The position numbers and the translations under genes were made by a program. This document shows positions 1-5,765 of a DNA stretch of 8,785 nt, in pieces. Source of the DNA: Gammaproteobacteria bacterium (GTDB lineage Bacteria; Pseudomonadota; Gammaproteobacteria; Steroidobacterales; JABDKV01); NCBI GenBank assembly GCA_029862285.1, contig JAOTXR010000060.1:1-8785 (forward strand), read 5' to 3'. The stretch's first letter is position 1, and every line of letters begins with the position of its first letter. The notes below the pieces were generated by a model. That model did not search any database and was not told the origin of the DNA. It worked only from the letters and a program-made list of their open reading frames with translations.

Positions 1-62
1 AACGCCGCGAATATCTCGCGCTCGTTGTCATCACGGCGGCTGGTCTTAACGTGCCGCGGCAT
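1..62 (-). CDS. Start of a further phage gene, possibly a small nuclease-like protein (partial)
   Basis: Only the first 20 complete codons are inside the window; the gene runs off the left edge. Its ATG overlaps the stop codon of the preceding peptidase gene in a TAATG arrangement, the same coupling seen elsewhere in this operon, which supports a real start. The visible N-terminus reads MPRHVKTSRRDDNEREIFAA. It is basic, followed by a D-x-NE-x-E-I pattern and the beginning of a helix. From memory, small phage proteins of the VRR-NUC/RecB-like nuclease type often begin with an Arg-rich stretch followed by NE-x-x-I-x-x-A-L, so a nuclease is one possibility, but no catalytic residues lie within the window. 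No Shine-Dalgarno sequence is apparent, so translation probably depends on coupling to the upstream gene. I am fairly sure a gene starts here and unsure of its function. Confidence 0.55.
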   Translation of the reverse strand, partial: MPRHVKTSRRDDNEREIFAA

Positions 63-472
63 TACCGACGCACCGGACGATAGATGCGCTCAGGCTTATT
101 GTCCCAGTGCATGTGATGCCCCTCGATGATAACGCGATAATCCGGCCCCCATCTTGCCATCATATCGGCACGCAGGTCAGGTAGCCGACCATCACGGTCC
201 TTGTGGTAATAGGTGCCATCGGCACGCCGATGCACCGTGACACCAGGCAGGTTGCGTATCCTGCCGTCCAGCGCGTTGCCTTGCCAATGTTCTGATGCCC
301 GAGTGTGCCAGGCATCTATTTCAACGCCGCTCGTGATCACAAGCTCGTCTGCCCCATAGGCTCGCCATAGCGCATCGGCCGACTCTATCGTCTCAAGTAA
401 GTACGGCGACAGGCAGTACCGGCGCCCATGTCGCAACTCCGAGAACAGTACCGTCTCGTCTTTCAGCCGCAT
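62..472 (-). CDS. M15-like zinc peptidase, probable phage endolysin
   Basis: This is a probable peptidoglycan peptidase of the M15 (VanY / D-Ala-D-Ala carboxypeptidase / L-Ala-D-Glu endopeptidase) type that would cut wall peptides at lysis. Numbering from an upstream ATG at 544, the core motif S-E-H-x-x-G-x-A-x-D occupies residues 84-93, with H86 and D93 matching the usual zinc ligands. It is preceded by I-T-S-G (70-73), where M15 proteins usually have a TSG/TSxYR segment. Near the C-terminus, E-G-H-H-M-H (141-146) supplies the expected catalytic Glu and third zinc His (E141 with H144, or H146). The family pattern is known; the assignment is mine. I prefer the ATG at 472, four bases after the lipoprotein stop, giving 136 residues. 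The upstream ATG at 544 would overlap the lipoprotein by 68 bases and add 24 residues with no domain content. Neither start has a good Shine-Dalgarno. No signal peptide is visible, so export would need the holin. Confidence 0.72.
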   Translation of the reverse strand: MRLKDETVLFSELRHGRRYCLSPYLLETIESADALWRAYGADELVITSGVEIDAWHTRASEHWQGNALDGRIRNLPGVTVHRRADGTYYHKDRDGRLPDLRADMMARWGPDYRVIIEGHHMHWDNKPERIYRPVRR

Positions 473-476
473 ATCG

Positions 477-812
477 TCAGCAGGGCGGGCCGTCCGTACA
501 AGCGGGATCAGGCGATGAAGGGTGAGTACCGCTGGTAGGGTCATCTGCCATGTCAGGTACGCACTGTACCAATGGCAGCTTACCCTTTGCTTCGTATGTC
601 ACACAATCGCCCGGCTTGCCGATGGTAGCCGGATCGGTCACACCATCAAAGTCACCAGTCTCACCAGTGAAAATTGGCACTATCGGCACCAATAGCCCGC
701 ACGTCATATCAACGACGCCCTGAGCTTTGGCGCACACTTCCTGCACGTTGCCGCCGCTAAACGGGCAGCCGGTTAGTAATAGCGCTGCAATGATCAAAGT
801 CCAGATTTTCAT
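477..812 (-). CDS. Small Cys-rich lipoprotein, candidate outer-membrane lysis component
   Basis: This 111-residue protein begins MKIWTLIIAALLLTGC: a basic start, a hydrophobic stretch and a textbook lipobox L-T-G-C with C16 as the lipidated cysteine. The residue after it is Pro, not the Asp that retains lipoproteins in the inner membrane, so sorting to the outer membrane is expected. Six further cysteines follow (27, 38, 70, 84, 105, 111), enough for three disulfides. The C-terminal 25 residues are rich in Pro, Asp, Ser and Thr. The ATG overlaps the stop of the 55-residue membrane protein gene (ATGA), with a strong GAGGAG site eight bases upstream, so the longer open frame from 929 is not the real start. 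In a lysis cassette this position suits an outer-membrane spanin subunit (Rz1-like), but it is longer and much more Cys-rich than typical Rz1. A lysogenic-conversion or superinfection lipoprotein is an alternative. Confidence 0.8.
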   Translation of the reverse strand: MKIWTLIIAALLLTGCPFSGGNVQEVCAKAQGVVDMTCGLLVPIVPIFTGETGDFDGVTDPATIGKPGDCVTYEAKGKLPLVQCVPDMADDPTSGTHPSSPDPACTDGPPC

Positions 813-976
813 TCGCTTGGCTCCTCTATGGTGATCGAAACCTCGCTTTCTGCATTCCGATCCTGATACTCCCTGTAGAAGTATCCCAGGAACGCTAAAG
901 CGGCGAGGAAAATTACCAGTGTTTTCCAACTGGCAAAAATTGAGCCGCTTGGGCGACCTGCGGTTTGTTTACCCAT
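809..976 (-). CDS. 55-residue single-pass membrane protein of the lysis cassette
   Basis: This short gene encodes 55 residues starting MGKQTAGRPSGSIFASWKTL and ending EVSITIEEPSE. A basic N-terminus (K3, R8, K18) precedes one hydrophobic segment at about residues 19-34 (core LVIFLAALAFLGYF), followed by a charged, net acidic tail of about 20 residues. By the positive-inside rule I expect the N-terminus in the cytoplasm and the tail in the periplasm. It starts one base after the holin-like gene stop, with a GGGGGT Shine-Dalgarno-like stretch seven bases upstream, and its TGA overlaps the lipoprotein ATG. The tight fit on both sides and the good ribosome site make it a real gene despite its size. 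It could be an accessory holin, antiholin, or a minimal inner-membrane partner of the lipoprotein. I cannot name a family. Confidence 0.8.
   Translation of the reverse strand: MGKQTAGRPSGSIFASWKTLVIFLAALAFLGYFYREYQDRNAESEVSITIEEPSE
821..826 (-). promoter_or_regulatory. Ribosome binding site deciding the lipoprotein start
   Basis: GAGGAG on the minus strand sits eight bases upstream of the ATG at 812. Together with the signal peptide beginning exactly at that ATG, it rules out the longer in-frame start at 929. The site lies inside the 3' end of the 55-residue membrane protein gene. Confidence 0.75.
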
Positions 977-977
977 G

Positions 978-1178
978 TTACTTACCCCCGATAAATGGGA
1001 TGGTGGTCTGCTGGTTTGCCAAGTGCCGCATCACAATGCCGACAATCGCAACAACTAGCGTCATGTAATCTGACAGGCTGCCGGTTCCAGCGATAATCAG
1101 CTCGTGCAGATCGGTAAAAATCTGCACAAGAAATGCCCAGACAGTCCGGGACCATAGTAGGTTTTTGGTCGTGGTCAT
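978..1178 (-). CDS. Putative holin (66-residue membrane protein)
   Basis: The product is a 66-residue protein starting MTTTKNLLWSRTVWAFL. A short polar N-terminus leads into an amphipathic hydrophobic region (about 13-31) and a clearer membrane segment, DYMTLVVAIVGIVMRHL (about 37-53), ending in a polar tail with a terminal GGK. The start K-x-x-x-x-S-R-T-V-W-A resembles the S-K-T-x-W-G opening of many small phage holins, and the size and position ahead of the endolysin gene fit that role: pore formation in the inner membrane to release the peptidase. The ATG lies two bases after the coiled-coil gene stop, with GGAG eight bases upstream. An overlapping 73-residue frame (982-1203) on the same strand is a shadow. 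Holin is an inference from size, topology and context; no single conserved holin signature can be read. Confidence 0.65.
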   Translation of the reverse strand: MTTTKNLLWSRTVWAFLVQIFTDLHELIIAGTGSLSDYMTLVVAIVGIVMRHLANQQTTIPFIGGK

Positions 1179-1180
1179 AA

Positions 1181-1471
1181 TTACTTCTCCAGTTGATCAT
1201 CAATGCGGCGCAAAGACCGCTCTATCGAGTCTAGTCGTGCCTCGACTGTTGTCACCCGTATATCAGCTGCGTCAAGGATGCCGTCCGCAATCTCGCGTTC
1301 GACATAGGTCAGCCGGTTTATCATGTCATTTTCCACGACCTGATGATCGCCCCACCATAGCAGGATGCTGCCGATCACAGAGAGCATCGCCAGAAACAAA
1401 CCGGCAATGATTGTATTAACCAGGCGTGCCGGCACGCTGTAAGTGCCATTGCCGTCTGTTGTCACTTTCAT
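1181..1471 (-). CDS. Membrane-anchored coiled-coil protein, possible inner-membrane spanin
   Basis: From the ATG at 1471 the protein has 96 residues. The first 17 are polar (MKVTTDGNGTYSVPARL), a strong membrane segment follows (NTIIAGLFLAMLSVIGSILLWW, about 19-40), and the rest is a charged helix with heptad-like spacing (INRLTYVEREIADGILDAA, then ARLDSIERSLRRIDDQLEK) that should form a coiled coil. N-terminal anchor plus C-terminal coiled coil is the layout of Rz-type inner-membrane spanins, if the C-terminus is periplasmic. The acidic segment just after the membrane helix (GDHQVVENDM) supports that topology weakly. The opposite arrangement, a cytoplasmic coiled coil as in XhlA-like proteins, is possible. 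Start choice is uncertain: GTG 1492 gives seven more residues but has no ribosome site. AAGGA at 1474-1478 is very close to ATG 1471 and better spaced for a GTG at 1465. The gene opens the lysis cassette, 63-84 bases after the tail gene. Confidence 0.68.
   Translation of the reverse strand: MKVTTDGNGTYSVPARLVNTIIAGLFLAMLSVIGSILLWWGDHQVVENDMINRLTYVEREIADGILDAADIRVTTVEARLDSIERSLRRIDDQLEK
1184..1190 (-). promoter_or_regulatory. Ribosome binding site of the holin-like gene
   Basis: GGAGAAG on the minus strand lies five bases before the ATG at 1178, overlapping the last codons of the preceding coiled-coil gene. It is one of the clearest Shine-Dalgarno sites in the window and favours the 66-residue frame over the overlapping 73-residue frame starting at 1203. 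Confidence 0.7.
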
Positions 1472-1492
1472 TTTCCTTCGCTGCCAAAACAC

Positions 1493-1555
1493 ATCAGTCT
1501 TGCAGGGCGACAGCCGGTCGTCCTTGATGGTGGCAGGCCACCTCCGGCAGGCGGG
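1493..1555 (-). other. Short intergenic gap with a GC-rich hairpin
   Basis: This is the longest gap in the window (63 bases, or 84 if the ATG at 1471 is the true start). It separates the large tail gene from the lysis cassette. About 13 bases after the tail gene stop, the minus strand carries GGTGGCCTGCCACC (1529-1542), a perfect inverted repeat able to form a five-base-pair stem with a four-base loop. No run of T follows on the minus strand, so it is not a standard intrinsic terminator. It could slow decay or reduce read-through between the structural and lysis genes. I see no convincing promoter here. Confidence 0.4.
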
Positions 1556-1563
1556 TCAAATCC
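1544..1563. repeat. Copy A of a 20-of-21-base near-identical dispersed repeat
   Basis: On the plus strand, CCGGCAG followed by GCGGGTCAAATCC overlaps the stop codon of the Ig/lyase-like gene. The same bases, with one extra T after CCGGCAG, occur at 4894-4914 inside the beta-helix gene. The match does not extend further on either side. Confidence 0.5.
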
Positions 1564-4500
1564 TAAACGCATACTTTGGCGTGTTAGCCCAATTGTTTTC
1601 CGGCACAGCTTCCTCGATTGCCATGTAGGTATTGACATAGCTCGCGTTGTTTAGTGTCAATGCCGGAACTTCCTGTTGTGCATAGAGCAACAGATTGCTA
1701 ACGCCATGCGTGATTGCTGAATAACTGTTCGGGTGAATATCATAATCTACCCACGCCGCATAATATGGCGCGCCCGCTTGCCCACTACTCGGGCATACCC
1801 CGCCGGGCGGAATGTCGCTCATTAGCGACTCTCTTGGGTGAGGGAAACCGCCCGAAGCTTTGTATAAATCACCCCAGGCCGGGCCATACCAGTTGCCTAC
1901 AGTGTCGCGCAGATACACCAGATAAACATGCGAATAACTATAAGCACAGCCGCCTGCTGAGGGATTGCGGCAGCCCATGTGGGTATCAGCACCGTTCTCA
2001 ACTAAACTTTGTGGAGCATGGCCCCGCAGAAAGCCCATAGTGGTAACCATCGCTATGAAATCTTCCTGCCACGGCGCATACAGTTGTGCCATTACGTAAG
2101 TGCCACCATGCTCTGAAAGATAACGGTAAACACCAAGCGCGCGAACTTCGTCATGAATAATGCCACCTGAGCCGTATGGCGTTTTGAGGGCAAAGTCCAT
2201 GAAGTCGAAGTTTTCTGTTACCAGATCGTTCAAGTAATTTTTCATCGGATGGTTATCCGGGCAAATCCACCGCCCGTTTGATAACGTGCGCATCAGCCAC
2301 GCTACTCCACGTTCCTGCCATTGCGCTTGCCCGATGGCGACATGTGGGAAAGTTCTCGCGCCGATTACAAAATTACGTTCCATTAATGATGGATTAGTAA
2401 GACCCAAAAACGACGTGCCTAAATAGGTTTGCATGTCGATAAACCACTCATCACCAGTTGCACACGCCTGGTACATCACGGGTTCGGGATAGTGCGTCGG
2501 GTCCATGCCAGTTAAGTTTGCCTGCCCACCAGCAGACGCATTCGCACCAGACTCTTTCCAGTACTCACTGCGATCAACGGACCCCAGACCGTCCGACGAA
2601 TAATCCTCGTCGTTGTACACTGGTGCGTAGCTGGTCAGTACTTCTCGATATTGACTCGGAAACATACCCGAGGTCAGCGCCATCACCCGGTCGTACCGGT
2701 CTTCGTGTTCATTCTGAGCCAGCAACGCCCGCGTACTCCAGTTTGGTAGCGGACCAATTTGATCGTGCTCACCGCCGTTATTAAAATTACTGCGATAACC
2801 GATCTGCTTGAACATCATTGTGTAGCTTAGGGTATTCGGAGCACTCATCAGACCGAGATTGATATCCATGTACGATGCAAAAGCATAAGTGTCCTGCAGC
2901 TTGTCGGATTCCTTGCCGACAAAGATTGTTGCTTCATTAGCAGACCAGTGCTGATTACCGTCCGCATCGACAGCAAAGGCCATACTGTGATGATGGTGGC
3001 TTATGTCGGTATCCGAAAAAATGGTGGTCACACCGTCCTTAAAAGCAACATCGTACTTATAACGATTACCGGCCTGCACGTAGCCATTGAACACAATCGG
3101 CATGGTGCAAATAGTTGTTCCGTCGTCCCACAGTGTTACGAAAAACATGGCCCACAGATTCGCGTGATCCCCGCCACTATCGAATTTCTCGAAGCACCGC
3201 CAGCGCCTGCAAAGCGGACCATCGCGTACAAGTTCCCCGGCAGCCAAACAATCATTCACCTTTGCCGTCCAGGTGCCACTAAGCCCATATGTTGGATCAG
3301 CCGTTGTTGGCGCGGTTAGCTCTAGCTTGTAGTCGTGCGCAGTAACCAGTGCCCGGCTGTCCGCTTCTGTTTCGCCGGAGCGGAAATCGGTGTCCTTGCT
3401 GCCGGTAATAACAAACACCCGGTAACTATCAGTATCCCCCGCAGCGATTGTGTCAGCCTGAAACATCAGACTAAACTGCGCCAGTGTTCCATCGCTGTGC
3501 GAATTGGCTTCGGCTTCCATCTGACATGGCACGACCGTTGCCCCATCGGCTTTACGTACCTCGATAGTTTGCGTGGCAGTATTAACCTGTCCCTTTGCTA
3601 ATGACAGGCCAGTGGAGACATAGGGCGTCGTAAGTTGCGAGCCGCCAATGTTTTTGACCGACAACGTATGCAGTTCGGTTGAGGCAGTCACGGCTACTAC
3701 CCGCACGGTACGGATCACTTCATCTGCCGCTGCGCCTTGTGAGTCTTCACCATTGTAGGCCACCGGGTAGTCAGCAGCCGTGTCCCATGTCACGGTGCCG
3801 GTAACGGTCAGTGTGCCGTTGTCTGTTATGTCCCCTTCCTCGGGGTCATTCATTGTTGCCCCGGGAATTACAGAAGGGAAAGAGCTTTCCGGGATGATGT
3901 AGGGATTGGCACCAATCAACGTAATAACCGGCTTCTGATTAACTGCTTCCTGCACAATCACCGTGCGGGTTTTGACCTTGGCAACATTCCCTGCAATATC
4001 CGTGGCACTGTATGGAACCCCATACTCCCCGGCCGTATTCATGTCCAGACTGCCCGTGTCTGGTGTCGCCGGGAAAGAGCCGTCAAAGGAATCAACAGCA
4101 GTAGCGCCATCCTCGACGTAGGTGTCGCCTTCGATAAACACTTTCGGATTTTCGCCATTTATGGTGATTACCGGCGCGATGGTATCAGCAACATCAACCT
4201 GTAGCGTTGCCTGTACCGCTTCGTTACCGTCTGAATCTACCGCATCAAAATAGAGGTATTGCGTAGTGGTTGAATTAGGATTAATTGAACCAGTTTGTGT
4301 AACCTCCACAAACCCATCACCTGCGCCCGACAAGCCAATAGCATCGAACGCCGTAACGATTGGAGTAACAAATTCAACGCCGGCCTCCCAGGCCAACGGA
4401 TTGTCGCCACTGATGTCAATAACGGGACCTGGAAAGCCGTCGTTGGGGAAGGCTTCAATTGCTCGATGTATGATGACCGCCACGCGCTTAAGTACCTGTT

Positions 4501-4573
4501 TGCAATACGTGTGGGGACACCACGACATTGCCCACAATACGATCTGTAACAACCCCCTTAGAACCATTGCCAT
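1556..4573 (-). CDS. Giant tail protein: three Ig-like domains plus PcRGLX/YetA-like polysaccharide-lyase-type region
   Basis: The longest open frame has 1005 residues. Residues about 50-129, 133-208 and 214-293 are three Ig-like repeats of DUF5011 type: each opens P-V-I-x-[IL]-x-G-x-N-P, and the second shows the typical YVEDGATAVD and YSATDIAGNVA strands. Residues about 300-390 (with KADGATVVPCQ and SDGTLAQFSL) resemble the RIFT-barrel domain of PcRGLX/YetA proteins. A beta-rich middle (390-560) contains four consecutive His (526-529). The rest (about 590-985) looks like an alpha/alpha toroid; the R-G-V-A-W-x-x-R-T-L segment near 755-764, followed by CPDNHPMKNYL, is similar to toroid motifs of that family. 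I infer a virion protein that binds and may cleave acidic host or matrix polysaccharide. The true start is uncertain: ATG 4573 and ATG 4567 lie inside the beta-helix gene, while GTG 4483 begins four bases after its stop and would drop a residue stretch unrelated to the Ig domains. I favour GTG 4483; the longest frame is given. Confidence 0.8.
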   Translation of the reverse strand: MAMVLRGLLQIVLWAMSWCPHTYCKQVLKRVAVIIHRAIEAFPNDGFPGPVIDISGDNPLAWEAGVEFVTPIVTAFDAIGLSGAGDGFVEVTQTGSINPNSTTTQYLYFDAVDSDGNEAVQATLQVDVADTIAPVITINGENPKVFIEGDTYVEDGATAVDSFDGSFPATPDTGSLDMNTAGEYGVPYSATDIAGNVAKVKTRTVIVQEAVNQKPVITLIGANPYIIPESSFPSVIPGATMNDPEEGDITDNGTLTVTGTVTWDTAADYPVAYNGEDSQGAAADEVIRTVRVVAVTASTELHTLSVKNIGGSQLTTPYVSTGLSLAKGQVNTATQTIEVRKADGATVVPCQMEAEANSHSDGTLAQFSLMFQADTIAAGDTDSYRVFVITGSKDTDFRSGETEADSRALVTAHDYKLELTAPTTADPTYGLSGTWTAKVNDCLAAGELVRDGPLCRRWRCFEKFDSGGDHANLWAMFFVTLWDDGTTICTMPIVFNGYVQAGNRYKYDVAFKDGVTTIFSDTDISHHHHSMAFAVDADGNQHWSANEATIFVGKESDKLQDTYAFASYMDINLGLMSAPNTLSYTMMFKQIGYRSNFNNGGEHDQIGPLPNWSTRALLAQNEHEDRYDRVMALTSGMFPSQYREVLTSYAPVYNDEDYSSDGLGSVDRSEYWKESGANASAGGQANLTGMDPTHYPEPVMYQACATGDEWFIDMQTYLGTSFLGLTNPSLMERNFVIGARTFPHVAIGQAQWQERGVAWLMRTLSNGRWICPDNHPMKNYLNDLVTENFDFMDFALKTPYGSGGIIHDEVRALGVYRYLSEHGGTYVMAQLYAPWQEDFIAMVTTMGFLRGHAPQSLVENGADTHMGCRNPSAGGCAYSYSHVYLVYLRDTVGNWYGPAWGDLYKASGGFPHPRESLMSDIPPGGVCPSSGQAGAPYYAAWVDYDIHPNSYSAITHGVSNLLLYAQQEVPALTLNNASYVNTYMAIEEAVPENNWANTPKYAFRI

Positions 4574-5765
4574 CTCCGGTTAGGTCAGTTAGTGTCACCG
4601 TGCCACGCGTGACATGCAGTTGATAGCCATACTGTGCATTGTTGGAAGCATCACAGTTGCTAATCGTGCCGCCACTCGTATTGGAATCAAAACCAATACC
4701 AACGCCGTCGGCCCCGCTCTGATTAGACGCGGTGCATTGATCAACTAGCGGCGACGTACAGTCGCCATCCATTGCGATAACAACATGTAGTTGGCTTTCG
4801 TCGGTTATCGTTGTTCCCAAGTTAATATAAATCTCTGTAGTCGGGAAGCCCTCTGTGTGCCCAAACTCACCGGGGCTCGGCGTTGTTTGGTCGCCGGCAG
4901 TGCGGGTCAAATCCCAGGGCGGGCAGTTAAACCACGCGCCGCCATTAACCAACTTGATGCGCATAACGACAACGTAGAGCAAATCGCGCTCACGATAAAA
5001 TGCAGACGAGAACCGCCAGATGCCCGATCCCGCCGTGTCCTCGACCCAGCCCGTCCCCGTAGCGCCACCAGTGGGGCGAATCTGTATGCCCCACGTATTG
5101 ACGTTATCTCCTGTGCCATTACCATCGACCGTGCAGCCCGTTACCTGGGGCGCGAGATGAGGGCCGTCAAGCGCAATGCCCGCTGACAGATTACCGTCGG
5201 CAGTACAGTCTTCAACCACAATCCCGGCGATGCCGGTAGGCGGCAATGCGGCGCCTTCCAGGTAATGTGTCTCTTGTCCAAACCAAATACCATGACCTTC
5301 ATCAAACGCCATATCTGGATTAGCGCCGGAATCATCGCCATTATTGTCACAGTCACAGCGCGAGATTGTGATATTGGAATAACAAGTTCCGTCGGTGGCG
5401 CTACTGCGGAAATTTATCCCATTCCAAAAGGCATTATCACACCGCACATCTTGAATCGTGATGTTGCTACAAGCGCCCACGCCGGTAATGCAATGCTCTG
5501 CGGCGTCGTTGCCGTCAAGCAATGGCTTAGACGAAAACCCGGTTTCCGGGCGCAGCGTGCAGGATGTCGAGACAGGCAAGTCAAGCGATGCGGTAAGCGT
5601 ATATGTTTCCGCCTCAAGGAAAATAACCTCGTCGCCGGCCTGGATCGCGGCCTTTAGCGTCGCCCATGTGTTGTAACGATTAGATGCAGGGGTAATTGCG
5701 TCAGCCTCGACGGCCTCCCGGCTTCCTGCTCCGCCCGTCACTGGTGCATAACATAAAAACGCCAT
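4488..5765 (-). CDS. Right-handed beta-helix protein, tailspike-like
   Basis: The 425-residue product shows the short, irregular repeats of a parallel beta-helix (pectate-lyase-like fold). After an N-terminal region (1-60, with WATLKAAIQAGDEVIFLEA, a common entry into such helices), rungs recur as SNITIQDVRCDN, SNITISRCDCDN, GIVVEDCTADGN, PQVTGCTVDGNG, PLVDQCTASNQS and GGTISNCDASNN. A Cys sits at the same place in each rung (109, 137, 187, 211, 344, 371), implying a stacked ladder. Between the fourth and fifth rungs, residues about 236-330 form a non-repeating insert rich in aromatics (WRFSSAFYRERDLLYVVV, GGAWFNCPPWDL), perhaps a carbohydrate-binding or lateral domain. Beta-helix proteins at this genome position are usually tailspikes that bind or degrade capsule or O-antigen. 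I cannot point to catalytic acids with certainty. The ATG overlaps the LamG-protein stop (TAATG), with AGAGGT nine bases upstream. Confidence 0.8.
   Translation of the reverse strand: MAFLCYAPVTGGAGSREAVEADAITPASNRYNTWATLKAAIQAGDEVIFLEAETYTLTASLDLPVSTSCTLRPETGFSSKPLLDGNDAAEHCITGVGACSNITIQDVRCDNAFWNGINFRSSATDGTCYSNITISRCDCDNNGDDSGANPDMAFDEGHGIWFGQETHYLEGAALPPTGIAGIVVEDCTADGNLSAGIALDGPHLAPQVTGCTVDGNGTGDNVNTWGIQIRPTGGATGTGWVEDTAGSGIWRFSSAFYRERDLLYVVVMRIKLVNGGAWFNCPPWDLTRTAGDQTTPSPGEFGHTEGFPTTEIYINLGTTITDESQLHVVIAMDGDCTSPLVDQCTASNQSGADGVGIGFDSNTSGGTISNCDASNNAQYGYQLHVTRGTVTLTDLTGDGNGSKGVVTDRIVGNVVVSPHVLQTGT
4894..4914. repeat. Copy B of the dispersed repeat, inside the beta-helix insert domain
   Basis: This copy reads CCGGCAGTGCGGGTCAAATCC on the plus strand and encodes part of the aromatic insert (WDLTRTAG, about residues 284-291) of the beta-helix protein. 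It matches copy A with a single one-base gap. Confidence 0.5.

Noticed and set aside
813..929. An N-terminal extension of the lipoprotein from an ATG at 929
   Set aside because: The signal peptide with lipobox begins exactly at 812, behind GAGGAG, and the extension overlaps the 55-residue membrane protein gene in another frame.
982..1203. A 73-codon minus-strand frame overlapping the holin-like gene
   Set aside because: It lacks a membrane segment and a ribosome site. The other frame has GGAG at the right distance and a membrane-protein composition.
1529..1542. The hairpin after the tail gene as an intrinsic terminator
   Set aside because: The stem is short and no T-run follows on the minus strand, so it does not meet the criteria.
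4237..4458. A 73-codon minus-strand frame inside the first Ig domain
   Set aside because: It overlaps the Ig-domain coding frame completely and has no features of its own.
4484..4573. A hydrophobic N-terminal stretch of the Ig/lyase protein as a signal peptide
   Set aside because: It is the out-of-frame translation of the end of the beta-helix gene, rich in Trp and Cys, and probably not translated; phage tail proteins of this type also do not need export.
1556..5765. A diversity-generating retroelement target in the tail genes
   Set aside because: No reverse transcriptase, no adenine-biased variable repeat and no template repeat pair is visible. The single 20-base repeat is too short and differs by an indel, not by A substitutions.
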